Origin: Rugamonas rubra
Lineage (GTDB): Bacteria; Pseudomonadota; Gammaproteobacteria; Burkholderiales; Burkholderiaceae_D
Length of the DNA stretch: 64,000 bases
Reading direction: 5' to 3'
Assembly (NCBI RefSeq): GCF_900114705.1
Contig: NZ_FOTW01000022.1
Span: 82,200-146,199, forward strand
Below, piece after piece: positions 56,114 through 64,000 of the stretch. The notes under the pieces were generated by a model, which saw nothing but the letters and a program-made list of their open reading frames with translations, ran no database searches and had not been told where the DNA came from. How positions within the stretch are numbered: position 1 is the first letter of the stretch; every line of letters begins with the position of its first letter. The position numbers and the translations under genes are program-made.

Positions 56114-56851
56114 CTAATCGACGCCGTGGGTTTTGGGCTTCAGCTGATTTACTGCGGCTACCGTGGCGATCGCCTGTCTTTGCAAGGATTCCGCCGCCGC
56201 AGCCACCTCCTTCACCAAGGCGGCGTTTTCTTGCGTCATAGCGTCCATATGCTCGATTGCATGATTCACCTGGGCCAGATCTTCGCTTTGCGCTTTGCTG
56301 GCCTCGATAACCGAAATCAGAATTTGCGTGACCTGCGAAACCCCCTCGGCCTCGCTCCGCGTGCGGGGCGGTTGTGCCATCGTTGGTGGGACAAGCTGTT
56401 GCTGGTCGATGAGTTTTTTCAGGTCGCCAATTGCCGCCGAGCTGCGTTGGGATAGCCGTCGAACTTCCGCCGCGACGACCGCGAAGCCACGCCCGCCTTC
56501 GCCGGCCCTCGCTGCCTCGACTGCGGCATTCAAGGCCAGGATATTGGTTTGGAACGCGATATCGTCAAGCCGTGCCAGCACATCCACCAGGCCGCTCGTC
56601 TTTGCCTCGATTCCATCATGTAGCTCGACTGCTTGGCTTGGCTTGTTCGCCGGAACGGTCTCAGCAGAGGACGCCGGCGCCATGCTGTCGGACCCGGTTG
56701 GCACGGTGGGCTGGGCGGTAGTGGCGGACGTGGCGGAGATGCCGCCCACGCCTCGACGCGTCGCCGCCAGTGTGTGAAAGTTCAGGATGGTATAGATCAA
56801 TCCGCCTATCCCTGTGATCAGGCCAAACGCAATGGCAATATATTCCATCAT
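56114..56851 (-). CDS. Mini methyl-accepting chemotaxis protein, no sensor domain
   Basis: 245 residues from ATG 56851 (56848 possible; GGAG ahead). One N-terminal membrane segment, a Thr/Pro/Ser-rich linker, then the MCP hairpin tip DDIAFQTNILALNAAVEAARAGEGGRGFAVVAAEVRRLSQRS and a following helical region with methylation-like sites (TQENAALVKEVAAAAESL). Periplasmic ligand domain and HAMP are missing, and the signalling domain is short. It overlaps the upstream 4-TM gene by four bases (ATGA), so the two probably form a complex. Base composition is less GC-rich than around it. Confidence 0.75.
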   Translation of the reverse strand: MMEYIAIAFGLITGIGGLIYTILNFHTLAATRRGVGGISATSATTAQPTVPTGSDSMAPASSAETVPANKPSQAVELHDGIEAKTSGLVDVLARLDDIAFQTNILALNAAVEAARAGEGGRGFAVVAAEVRRLSQRSSAAIGDLKKLIDQQQLVPPTMAQPPRTRSEAEGVSQVTQILISVIEASKAQSEDLAQVNHAIEHMDAMTQENAALVKEVAAAAESLQRQAIATVAAVNQLKPKTHGVD

Positions 56852-57279
56852 GAATCTCCACTGAGCATGCCAGACACCGTGGCGACATAAAACGCATACA
56901 CGCTGGAACAGAGCACGCAAATAATTTGCATTGCTATCAGTATTCCTTGGTCGAAGGAAGTACATTCAGGGTTATTGACTGCTTGTGAAAGGTAGCCAAC
57001 CAGGGCCAAAAAATAGGTTGAGGCCATGAGCAGCAGCGACATGACGTTGGCCCGGCTGCCATAAGAGATGTCGAGATTGGGCGTCGCCCTTAGAGTGAGA
57101 TAGCTGGACGAGGCGAGCGACGCCGAAAAGAAAAATAGTCCTCCGTCGGAAAATATCCTGGAAGGATAGAAATGTCCGCTGTTGATGCTGACGAGCAAAA
57201 TGGCGATCCAGGCCTGGACCAAACCGAGCCCGAACGTAATGAAGCTGAACAACACAAGTTTGCCGAAAACCCGCCTCAT
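56848..57279 (-). CDS. Four-helix membrane protein of unknown function
   Basis: 143 residues with four hydrophobic segments (about 7-30, 45-65, 78-100, 110-135). Start ATG 57279 has AGGAG. The sequence is less GC-rich than its neighbours and contains many Phe, Tyr, Ile and Ser codons rarely used elsewhere here, which suggests transfer. Not recognised. It is coupled to the mini-MCP by the overlapping stop and start codons, so it may be the sensory partner of that protein. Confidence 0.6.
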   Translation of the reverse strand: MRRVFGKLVLFSFITFGLGLVQAWIAILLVSINSGHFYPSRIFSDGGLFFFSASLASSSYLTLRATPNLDISYGSRANVMSLLLMASTYFLALVGYLSQAVNNPECTSFDQGILIAMQIICVLCSSVYAFYVATVSGMLSGDS

Positions 57280-57340
57280 ACGCTCCTCCGCCCGATGGCT
57301 TCAGGTCGACATCGCCGATGTAAGAAGAATAGCAGAAGCG

Positions 57341-57366
57341 CAGGCCCGGAATCGCTTCCGGGCCTG
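57341..57366 (-). terminator. Rho-independent terminator of the pirin gene
   Basis: CAGGCCCGGAA with TTCCGGGCCTG, a perfect 11-bp stem with a TCGC loop, 34 bp past the pirin stop when read leftward. Only scattered Ts follow. Confidence 0.6.
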
Positions 57367-57399
57367 ACGCGGTTTGACATTTTGTTGCGGCTGCTCGGC

Positions 57400-58314
57400 T
57401 TAGTGCTGGGCTGCCGCCGTTTGCTGCGCTTCCTCGCCCAGGCGGCCGGCGCGGAAGTCCTCGACCGCCTGGGCCAGCTCGGCCTGGGTGTTCATCACGA
57501 ACGGGCCGTATTGCGCGATCGGCTCGCCCAGCGGACGGCCGGCGATCAGGATCAGCTTGGTCGCCGCCTCGGCCCGCAGCAGCACACCGTCGGCGCCGGC
57601 CGTGTTGGCCAGGATCGCCATGCGCCCGGCCGCCACCGCCTTGCCGCCGACCGCCACCTCGCCCCGGTAGACATACAGGAAGGCGTTGTGCCCGGCCGGC
57701 AGCGCCTGGCTGAAGCTGGCGCCGGCCGGCAGCTCGATGTCCAGATAGATCGGCTCGGTCACCTCGCGCCGCACCGCGCCGTCCACGCCGTGGCTGGCGC
57801 CGGCGATCACTTTGACGGCCACCCCCTGTTCGGTGCGGAACCGCGGAATCTGCGTCGCGTCGAAGTCGCGATACCAAGGGGCGCGCAGCTTGTCGCGCGC
57901 CGGCAGGTTCAGCCACAGCTGGAAGCCCTCCATCAGGCCTTCCTCCTGCTCCGGCATTTCCGAGTGGATCACGCCGCGCCCGGCGGTCATCCATTGCACG
58001 CCGCCGCCGCTCAGCAGGCCCTCGTTGCCGGCGCTGTCCTTGTGGCGCATGCGGCCGCTGAGCATGTAGGACACCGTCTCGAAGCCACGGTGCGGATGCG
58101 AGGGGAAGCCGGCGATATAGTCGTTGGCCTGGTCGCTGCCGAAGGCGTCGAGCATCAAGAAGGGATCGAGGCGGCGCTGCAGCGGCTGCGTCAGCACCCG
58201 GTTGATCTTGACGCCGGCGCCGTCCATCACCGGCTGGCCGTGGACGATGCGCTCCACTTCGCGTCCCTGCAGGACTTGATCGTTCCTTACCGTTGCCACT
58301 GTCGTTGCATCCAT
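57400..58314 (-). CDS. Pirin-family protein
   Basis: 304 residues from ATG 58314 (GGAG 7 nt ahead; a TTG at 58326 is upstream). The bicupin has FSHPHRGFETVSYMLSGRMRHKDS-like metal-binding His and Glu (PSHPHRGFETV) and MTAGRGVIHSEMP. Pirins are iron-binding cupins with quercetinase or regulatory roles. It follows azoR on the same strand and likely shares its LysR control. Confidence 0.92.
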   Translation of the reverse strand: MDATTVATVRNDQVLQGREVERIVHGQPVMDGAGVKINRVLTQPLQRRLDPFLMLDAFGSDQANDYIAGFPSHPHRGFETVSYMLSGRMRHKDSAGNEGLLSGGGVQWMTAGRGVIHSEMPEQEEGLMEGFQLWLNLPARDKLRAPWYRDFDATQIPRFRTEQGVAVKVIAGASHGVDGAVRREVTEPIYLDIELPAGASFSQALPAGHNAFLYVYRGEVAVGGKAVAAGRMAILANTAGADGVLLRAEAATKLILIAGRPLGEPIAQYGPFVMNTQAELAQAVEDFRAGRLGEEAQQTAAAQH

Positions 58315-58374
58315 ATCGATCTCCAATTCTTGTTGCCGGCCCGCCGGGCCGGCGAGGGTATGACTATCCTGCGA

Positions 58375-58974
58375 TTACACCAGAACCGCGTTGACTTCGG
58401 CGTCCGCCTGGGCTTGCGCCTTGGCCATCGCGTCCGGTCCCAGGTTCAGGCCCTCGGCGTAGACGAATTGCACGTCGTTCAGGCCGATGAAGCTGAGGAA
58501 CATTTTCAGGTGCGGCAGCTGGGTGTCGGTCGGGCCGTCGCGGTGCATGCCGCCACGGGCCACGGCGACATAGACCTTCTTGCCGCCCAGCAGTCCGACC
58601 GGGCCGGTCGGGCCGTACTTGAAGGTGACGCCGGCGCGGGCGATGGCGTCGAACCAGCTTTTCAGTTGCACGGTGATGCCGAAGTTGTACATCGGCGAGC
58701 CGATGACGATCACGTCGGCCGCCTGCACCTGGGCGATCAGCGCGTCGTCCAGGGCGACGCGGGCGGCCTGCTCGGCGCTGCGCTGCTCGGCCGGGGTGAA
58801 CAGGGCTTGTAGCGTGGCCTCGTCGAGCACCGGGTGGGGCTGGGCGGCCAGATCGCGGCGGGTCAGGCTGACGTTGGCGGCGCTGGCGCTCAGCTTGGCC
58901 ACGATGGCGTCGGCCAAACGGGTCGATTCGGAACCGGTGCTGCGGGCGCTGGAATTGATTTGCAGAATGTTCAT
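58375..58974 (-). CDS. azoR: FMN-dependent NADH:quinone oxidoreductase/azoreductase
   Basis: 199 residues from ATG 58974 behind ACGGAGA. The flavodoxin-like fold shows NILQINSSARSTGSESTRLAD (FMN phosphate loop) and PMYNFGITVQLKSWFDAI. AzoR reduces quinones and azo compounds with NADH, protecting against thiol and electrophile stress. It is divergent from a LysR regulator 114 bp away, and the pirin gene lies 60 bp downstream. This gene trio is common in proteobacteria. Confidence 0.94.
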   Translation of the reverse strand: MNILQINSSARSTGSESTRLADAIVAKLSASAANVSLTRRDLAAQPHPVLDEATLQALFTPAEQRSAEQAARVALDDALIAQVQAADVIVIGSPMYNFGITVQLKSWFDAIARAGVTFKYGPTGPVGLLGGKKVYVAVARGGMHRDGPTDTQLPHLKMFLSFIGLNDVQFVYAEGLNLGPDAMAKAQAQADAEVNAVLV

Positions 58975-59054
58975 GGTGATCTCCGTCTGTGTTGGGTTGT
59001 TGTTGCAGTGAGTGAACTTTAACAGTTCCAATTTTCACCCGGAAGGCCTTAGAA

Positions 59055-59071
59055 TGGATAACATTAATCCA
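59055..59071. promoter_or_regulatory. Candidate LysR-type operator between azoR and the regulator
   Basis: TGGAT (59055-59059), 7-bp spacer, ATCCA (59067-59071). The interrupted dyad sits 18 bp from the regulator start codon in the divergent gap, as expected for LysR control of azoR-pirin. Confidence 0.45.
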
Positions 59072-59088
59072 CCAATGGAACAATCATC

Positions 59089-60012
59089 ATGGACATCGAC
59101 CCCAGCGACCTGCTGCTGTTCGCCCGCATCGTCGAATGCGGCAGTCTCAGCCTGGCGGCGCAGCGGGTGCAACTGCCCAAGTCGACCGTCTCGCGCCGCC
59201 TGTCCACCTTGGAGGGGCAGTTGGGCGAGCGCCTGCTGCAACGCACCACGCGCAAGCTGGTGCTCACCGAGTTCGGCGCCAGCCTGCTCGAGCACGCCCG
59301 CAAGGTGGCCGAGGAGACCGAGGCGGCCGCAGCGTTGGCCCAGCACCGCCAGGGCGCGCCCAGCGGCCTGCTGCGCGTGTCGATGCCGGGCGATTTCGCC
59401 AACCACGCGATGGGGACGCTGATGGCCGAGTTCATGGCGCGCTATCCGGCCATCACGCTGGAGATCGACCTGTCGCCGCGCCGGGTCGACTTGGTGGCCG
59501 AGGGCTTCGACCTGGCCATCCGCATGGGCGAGCTGCCGGACGACGCCTCGCTGGCGGCGCGCCGCGTCGCCTTCAGCTCGCTGGCCCTGTACGCGGCGCC
59601 GTCCTACACCAGCCTGCGCGGCCTGCCCGAACATCCGGACGAGCTGTTCCGCCATGATTTGTTGAGCCTGCCGCCGCGTATCAACGGCCTGAGTCGCTGG
59701 ACCTTGTTGCGGGGCAAGACCACCTGGGTCAGGGAGTTGCCGGCGCGCCTGATGGCGAACTCGCCGGAATTGCTGGTGCGCATGGCCTGCGCCGGCGCCG
59801 GCATCGGCGCCAGCACGGAGCTGATCGCCGCGCCGTATGTGAGGACGGGACAATTGGTGCGGGTGTTGCCGGAGTGGGATTTCCCGCGCGTGACGGGTTG
59901 GGCGGTGTTTCCCGGCCGGCGCTTGATGCCGGCCAAGACCCGCGTCTTCCTCGACTTGTTGCAGACGGCCTTCGACGCCAGCGGCGCGGGCGGCGGGGGC
60001 GTGGCAGGCTGA
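59089..60012 (+). CDS. LysR-family transcriptional regulator
   Basis: 307 residues. The N-terminal HTH is LLLFARIVECGSLSLAAQRVQLPKSTVSRRLSTLEGQLGERLLQRTTRKLVLTEFG. The substrate-binding domain follows from about residue 90, with GLLRVSMPGDF and the FDLAIRMGELPDDASLAARRV pattern of the AaeR/DsdC-like group of LTTRs. It diverges from azoR and pirin, which it should control. It probably responds to quinones or aromatic electrophiles, inferred from its targets. Confidence 0.92.
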   Translation: MDIDPSDLLLFARIVECGSLSLAAQRVQLPKSTVSRRLSTLEGQLGERLLQRTTRKLVLTEFGASLLEHARKVAEETEAAAALAQHRQGAPSGLLRVSMPGDFANHAMGTLMAEFMARYPAITLEIDLSPRRVDLVAEGFDLAIRMGELPDDASLAARRVAFSSLALYAAPSYTSLRGLPEHPDELFRHDLLSLPPRINGLSRWTLLRGKTTWVRELPARLMANSPELLVRMACAGAGIGASTELIAAPYVRTGQLVRVLPEWDFPRVTGWAVFPGRRLMPAKTRVFLDLLQTAFDASGAGGGGVAG

Positions 60013-60037
60013 GCTACCCCGCACCCCGCTACGCCAC

Positions 60038-60067
60038 GGGGTCTGACCCCGCATGGGGTCAGACCCC
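60038..60067. terminator. Bidirectional terminator-like palindrome (GGGGTCTGACCCC type)
   Basis: GGGGTCTGACCCC and GGGGTCAGACCCC form a perfect 13-bp stem with a 4-nt loop between the convergent LysR and psd genes. Outer arms TACCCCGC (60015-60022) and GCGGGGTA (60075-60082) extend it. It resembles a short repetitive palindrome that I associate with this bacterial family. Confidence 0.65.
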
Positions 60068-60116
60068 TTTGCCCGCGGGGTAAGCCCAGTGTTCCAGCAA
60101 TGCGGGCAGAGCTTTT

Positions 60117-60962
60117 TTACTTGCGCTGGGCCATCGTCTCGCCCAGGCGCACCGGGCCGGCCGGCTGCCAGGCCGGGTTGAAGGCCAGCCGGTCCTTGGG
60201 GAACAGCATGACGACGGTCGAGCCGAGCAGGAAGCGGCCCAGCTCCTGGCCCTGTTTCAGCACGATGTTCTGCTCCGCATAGCTCCACTCGCGCACCTCG
60301 GCCGTGCGCGGCGGGTTGACCACGCCGTGCCACACGGTGGCCATGCTGCCGACGATGGTGGCGCCGACCAGGGTCATGACGAAGGGGCCGTGGGCCGTCT
60401 CGAACACGCAGACCACCCGCTCGTTGCGGGCGAACAGGCCGGGGATGCCGCGCGCCGTGGTCGGGTTGACCGAGAACAGCTCGCCCGGCACGTAGATCAT
60501 GCGGGTCAGCCGGCCGTCGCAGGGCATGTGGATGCGGTGGTAGTCGCGCGGGCTCAGGTAGAGGTTGGCGAAGCTGCCGTGCTGGAACTGGGCGGCCAGC
60601 TCGCGGTCGCCGCCGACCAGCGCGGTGGTGCTGAACTTGTGCCCCTTGGCCTGGAAGATCTGGTCGTCCTCGATGGCGCCGAACTGGCTGATGCGCCCGT
60701 CCACCGGGCAGACCCAGTCGGCCTCGGCCAGCGGCCGCGCGTCCGGCCGCAGCGCACGCGTGAAGAACTCGTTGAAGCTGGCGTAGTGGCCGATGTCCGG
60801 CTCGAGCGCCTCGGCCATGTTGACGTCGTAGCGGCCGACGAACCAGCGGATCAGCCGGGTGGTCATGGCGCCGCCCTTGGCGCCGGCGACACGGCCGGCG
60901 AAGTTGGTCAACGCTCCCTTGGGGAGCAGGTACTGCGGCAGCACGGCGAGGCGGTCGGACAC
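60117..60962 (-). CDS. psd: Phosphatidylserine decarboxylase proenzyme
   Basis: 281 residues, starting at a GTG (60962). The self-cleavage site that makes the pyruvoyl group is the LGST in FLLGSTVVMLFP near the C-terminus. Family blocks FNEFFTRALRPDARP, CPVDGRISQFG and YLSPRDYHRIHMPCDG are intact. It makes phosphatidylethanolamine at the inner membrane. No phosphatidylserine synthase gene is adjacent. Confidence 0.96.
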   Translation of the reverse strand: MSDRLAVLPQYLLPKGALTNFAGRVAGAKGGAMTTRLIRWFVGRYDVNMAEALEPDIGHYASFNEFFTRALRPDARPLAEADWVCPVDGRISQFGAIEDDQIFQAKGHKFSTTALVGGDRELAAQFQHGSFANLYLSPRDYHRIHMPCDGRLTRMIYVPGELFSVNPTTARGIPGLFARNERVVCVFETAHGPFVMTLVGATIVGSMATVWHGVVNPPRTAEVREWSYAEQNIVLKQGQELGRFLLGSTVVMLFPKDRLAFNPAWQPAGPVRLGETMAQRK

Positions 60963-61074
60963 GATGGCAATCCAGGACGGTATAAAGATGGCGAATTATA
61001 ACGGCGGGCGCGGGCGGGGGAGGGAAATCTGCGCTGGTGGCCGCCGTCGAATCGGCCGCGCGGTGAAATATTCA

Positions 61075-61104
61075 TTAACTATTGAAAAATATTTTCATTA
61101 AAAT
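61075..61104 (+). promoter_or_regulatory. Candidate promoter with an internal palindrome ahead of the second TonB receptor
   Basis: TTAACT (61075-61080) and TAAAAT (61099-61104) are 18 bp apart. The spacer holds TGAAAA-N3-TTTTCA (61083-61097), a perfect palindrome in a place where a repressor would block polymerase. A Fur-type or other repressor is possible, but the motif is not a classical Fur box. Confidence 0.45.
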
Positions 61105-61162
61105 AAGCATGGCGGATGATTCTCGCCGACAATACCGCTCAATTTGCCCGCCACGATTCCCT

Positions 61163-63496
61163 ATGCCCGCTTGCCCGCCAGCCCACACCCTCCGCTCGAC
61201 CCTCCTCGCCGCCGCCCTGGCGGCCGCCTGGGGCGCGCCCGCCGCCGCCGCCGACCAGGAGGGCACACCGGCGCCGGCCGAGGCGCGCCAGGAGACCCTG
61301 AAGGAGGCGCCGGCCGCGCCGCCGGCGGCGCCGGCCAAGCTGCAGCGGGTCGAGATCAAGGCCAGCGCCGCCGGCTACAACCCGCGCCGCGACGACACCG
61401 CCAGCAAGATCATCGTCAACAGCGAGGAGATCCAGCGCTACGGCGACACCTCGGTGGCCGAGGTGCTCAAGCGCCTGCCCGGCATCACCGTCAGCGGCGG
61501 CGCCGGGCGCGGCGGCGAGATCCGCATGCGCGGCCTGGGCGGCGGCTACACGCAGATCCTGCTCAACGGCGAGCGCATGCCGGCCGGCTTCTCGATCGAC
61601 TCGCTGGCGCCGGACGTGATCGAGCGCATCGAGGTGCTGCGCGCCGCCAGCGCCGAGTTCAGCACCCAGTCGATCGCCGGCACCATCAACATCGTGTTGA
61701 AGAAGGCCATCAAGAGCGCCCAGCGCGAGTGGAAGGCCGGCATCGCCAAGGGCAGCGATTTCGTCTCGCCCAACCTCAGCCTGCAGACCTCGGACCGCGA
61801 CGGCGACTTCTCCTACTCGCTCGGTGTCAACCTGAACCGCTACCAGTCCGAGCGCGATTCCGACTGGCGCCAGTTCGACGCCGACGCCGCCGGCCGGCCG
61901 ACACTGAGCGCCAGCACGCGGGCGCACGACAAGGGGGTGTCCAACAACCTCAACCTGGCGCCCCGGCTGAACTGGGCGCTGGCCGGCGGCGACACGCTGA
62001 CCTCGCAGACCTACCTGTCGCTCAACCATTACGACGGCAACAACTGGAGCGTGCTGACGCCGCTGCTGGGCAGGGGCGGCGACTTCGACCGCCTCGACAG
62101 CCGCTACAGCAACCACAGCGCCTACGCCCGCAGCGACCTGAGTTGGATGCACAAGCTGGCCGCCGGCGGCAAGCTCGACACCAAGTTCGGCGCCAGCTTC
62201 AACCGCAACAGCAGCGACGGCGCGGTGCGCGGCCAGGACATCAGCGCGCTGAGCCAGCAACTCAAGCTGGCACTCGACCGCAAGGTGCATTCCAACAGCA
62301 CCGACAAGGGCTTCAGCAGCACCGGCAAGTATGCGGCGCCGTGGCTCACCGACCACGCGCTGGCGCTGGGCTGGGACGGCGGCTGGTCGCGCCGCGACGA
62401 GCGGCGTGGCCAGCGCGAGGCCGATCTGCTGGCCGGCTGGGTCAATGAGCCGACGCCGGCGGCGCCGGGCCAGGCGCCGGCCGAAGCGCCGCCGCACGGC
62501 GCCCGTCCGCCCTTCGACGACGACCAGCAGATCCGCGCCGAGGTGCGCCGGCTGGCCCTGTATGGCCAGGACGAGTGGAACGTCACGCCGAACTGGTCGC
62601 TCTACCTGGGCTTGCGCTGGGAGGGCATGTCGACCTCGGCCGAGGGGCGCAAGCTCGACGCGGTGACGCGGCGCAGCGGCGTCTGGAGTCCGCTGATGCA
62701 GACCCTGTACAAGCTGCCCGGCGGCAAGGACCAGCTGCGCCTGGCGCTGACCCGCACCTACAAGGCGCCGTCGACCAACAGCCTGATCCCGCGCCGCTAC
62801 GTCTCGAGCAACAACAGCCAGGTCGAACCCGACCGGCGCGGCAACCCGGACCTGAAGCCGGAGCTGGCGCTGGGCCTGGACGCCTCCTACGAACACTACT
62901 TCGGCGAGGGCGCCCTGCTCAGCGCCAGCGCCTCGATGCGCCGCATCGACGACTACACCCGGCCCGGCCTGCTGCGCGAGCACGGCCGCTGGGTCGCCAC
63001 CACGGTCAACGACGGCCGCGCCGTCACCCGCGGCGTCGAGCTGGAGGCCAAGTTTCCGCTCAGCACCTTCGTCGCGCACGCCCCGGCGCTCGACCTGCGC
63101 GCCAGCGTCAGCCGCAACTGGTCGCGGGTCGAGGCGGTGCCCGGCCCGAACAACCGGCTCGACCAGCAGACCCCGCTCAGCGCCACCGTCGGCATCGACT
63201 ACAAGAGCCCGGCCGGGGTGTTCGCCGCCGGCGGCAGCTTCGCCTTCCGCAACGGCGGAACGGTGCGCGCGGCGGCCGACCAGTACGACTACGTCTCGGT
63301 GCGGCGCGACCTCGACCTGTACGCGCTGTGGAAAGTCGACCCGAAAAACCAGCTGCGCCTGGCCGTCAGCAACGCGCTGGGGCAGGACTACCTGTCGAAC
63401 TCGACCTATATCACCCGCGACGGCGGCAGCAGCCGGCGCAACTCGGTGTATCCGGGCGGTGCGCAATTGCGCCTGACGCTGGAGATGAAGCGCTAG
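61163..63496 (+). CDS. TonB-dependent receptor (ferrisiderophore/vitamin type)
   Basis: 777 residues from ATG 61163; upstream in-frame starts are less likely. Signal peptide about 1-30 (ending AAA), an Ala/Pro-rich stretch, the TonB-box-like RVEIKAS, then a plug domain (DTSVAEVLKRLPGITVSGGAGRGGEIRMRGLGGGYTQILLNGERM) and a barrel ending LRLTLEMKR. It is in the group that imports iron complexes or other small ligands; the ligand is unknown. No transporter genes are next to it. Confidence 0.88.
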   Translation: MPACPPAHTLRSTLLAAALAAAWGAPAAAADQEGTPAPAEARQETLKEAPAAPPAAPAKLQRVEIKASAAGYNPRRDDTASKIIVNSEEIQRYGDTSVAEVLKRLPGITVSGGAGRGGEIRMRGLGGGYTQILLNGERMPAGFSIDSLAPDVIERIEVLRAASAEFSTQSIAGTINIVLKKAIKSAQREWKAGIAKGSDFVSPNLSLQTSDRDGDFSYSLGVNLNRYQSERDSDWRQFDADAAGRPTLSASTRAHDKGVSNNLNLAPRLNWALAGGDTLTSQTYLSLNHYDGNNWSVLTPLLGRGGDFDRLDSRYSNHSAYARSDLSWMHKLAAGGKLDTKFGASFNRNSSDGAVRGQDISALSQQLKLALDRKVHSNSTDKGFSSTGKYAAPWLTDHALALGWDGGWSRRDERRGQREADLLAGWVNEPTPAAPGQAPAEAPPHGARPPFDDDQQIRAEVRRLALYGQDEWNVTPNWSLYLGLRWEGMSTSAEGRKLDAVTRRSGVWSPLMQTLYKLPGGKDQLRLALTRTYKAPSTNSLIPRRYVSSNNSQVEPDRRGNPDLKPELALGLDASYEHYFGEGALLSASASMRRIDDYTRPGLLREHGRWVATTVNDGRAVTRGVELEAKFPLSTFVAHAPALDLRASVSRNWSRVEAVPGPNNRLDQQTPLSATVGIDYKSPAGVFAAGGSFAFRNGGTVRAAADQYDYVSVRRDLDLYALWKVDPKNQLRLAVSNALGQDYLSNSTYITRDGGSSRRNSVYPGGAQLRLTLEMKR

Positions 63497-63651
63497 ACCG
63501 GCGGCGGGCGGCGCATCGCGCCCGATTGCGCCAAGCCGGCCGTCAGCCGGTATATTGCCCAGCTTGTTGTTGATAAGTGGGCGGCCAGCAGGATATTCCA
63601 CCGCAAACCCGTCGCGTTTGAAGCGGCGGCGTTGCACTTAATCCCGCCTGA

Positions 63652-64000
63652 TTATGTTCTTACATCAGCCTTTCCCAGCACCAACCGTTTCGGGCACGGC
63701 CTCGTCTGTGCCAGCGCGACCGCCAATCGCGGCACCATGGCGGCCATGTCGGCGCGGCGGTTGAAGCGATACTGGACCTCGGCGAGGTATCGCCGGGCAT
63801 ACTTCGCGAATTTAAACGCGTGGTGCGTCCCGGACAGGGCTGTTTTCAGGTTCCCCAACAAGACGTTGAGCCATTTGAACGGTTCGATCTCCGTGCCCGC
63901 CTTACCGCGCGGCGCCAGCACCACCTTATGCGTATAGCCCAGCTTTTCGAGCACTTCGAAACCCAGCAGCCCGTCGGACAAGACGCAGCTTCCCGGCGCC
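63652..64000 (-). mobile_element. IS1595-family transposase, C-terminal part (runs off the window)
   Basis: The frame is open at the right edge, so only the C-terminal ~116 residues are visible. SDGLLGFEVLEKLGYTHKVV holds the DDE-type Asp, and the ending NVLLGNLKTALSGTHHAF...YARRYLAEVQYRFNRR is typical of IS1595/ISXO2 transposases. The end of the element should lie in 63500-63650, but I could not identify its inverted repeat. Codon use is less GC-biased than in neighbouring genes. Confidence 0.85.

Overview
This 64 kb window is high-GC bacterial chromosome, densely coding, with G/C-ending codons almost throughout. The gene content points to a member of the Burkholderiales, most likely the Oxalobacteraceae (Massilia/Duganella/Janthinobacterium group); this is inferred from the gene set and urease gene order, not from a marker gene. 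No rRNA, tRNA, CRISPR array or replication origin was seen. One insertion sequence (IS1595-like) runs off the right edge.

Layout. 1-4 kb: the end of a hybrid histidine kinase and a REC-PAS-GGDEF-EAL c-di-GMP protein. 4-10.2 kb: a secreted DUF885 peptidase-like protein, two tandem DUF945-type paralogues (the first fused to a TonB C-terminal domain) and an L,D-transpeptidase. 10.2-23.3 kb: a LuxR-type regulator, then a long same-strand amino-sugar cluster: ribose-type ABC importer, GH3 N-acetylglucosaminidase, TonB receptor, GH20 hexosaminidase and AmpG-like permease. Both glycosidases lack signal peptides, so oligosaccharides are probably imported intact and split inside the cell. 23.4-30.9 kb: exported dienelactone hydrolase, large catalase KatE with a small upstream ORF, DUF1460 protein, a G3E GTPase and a Zur-like repressor linked by three related palindromes, and a kelch-like secreted protein.

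31.0-37.0 kb: a complete urease operon ureD-A-B-C-E-F-G-J behind a near-perfect sigma-54 promoter with an NtrC-type site. 37.8-44.7 kb: the most interesting region. A VpsR-like sigma-54 activator is followed by a sigma-54 promoter and five genes that match the architecture of the Pseudomonas Fap functional-amyloid system: a Gly/Ala-rich fibre subunit, two small proteins with the same terminal amyloid-like motif, a C39 peptidase (FapD-like) and a coiled-coil beta-barrel exporter (FapF-like).

44.8-64 kb: MBL-fold hydrolase, DUF1800/DUF1501 pair, ArsR regulator plus old-yellow-enzyme reductase, a SugE/Gdx exporter under a guanidine-II riboswitch, a periplasmic solute-binding protein, an aspartoacylase-like enzyme, an acylase of the penicillin/AHL acylase family, a lower-GC pair (4-TM protein plus mini-MCP), pirin and azoreductase opposite a LysR regulator, phosphatidylserine decarboxylase, a second TonB receptor and the IS fragment.
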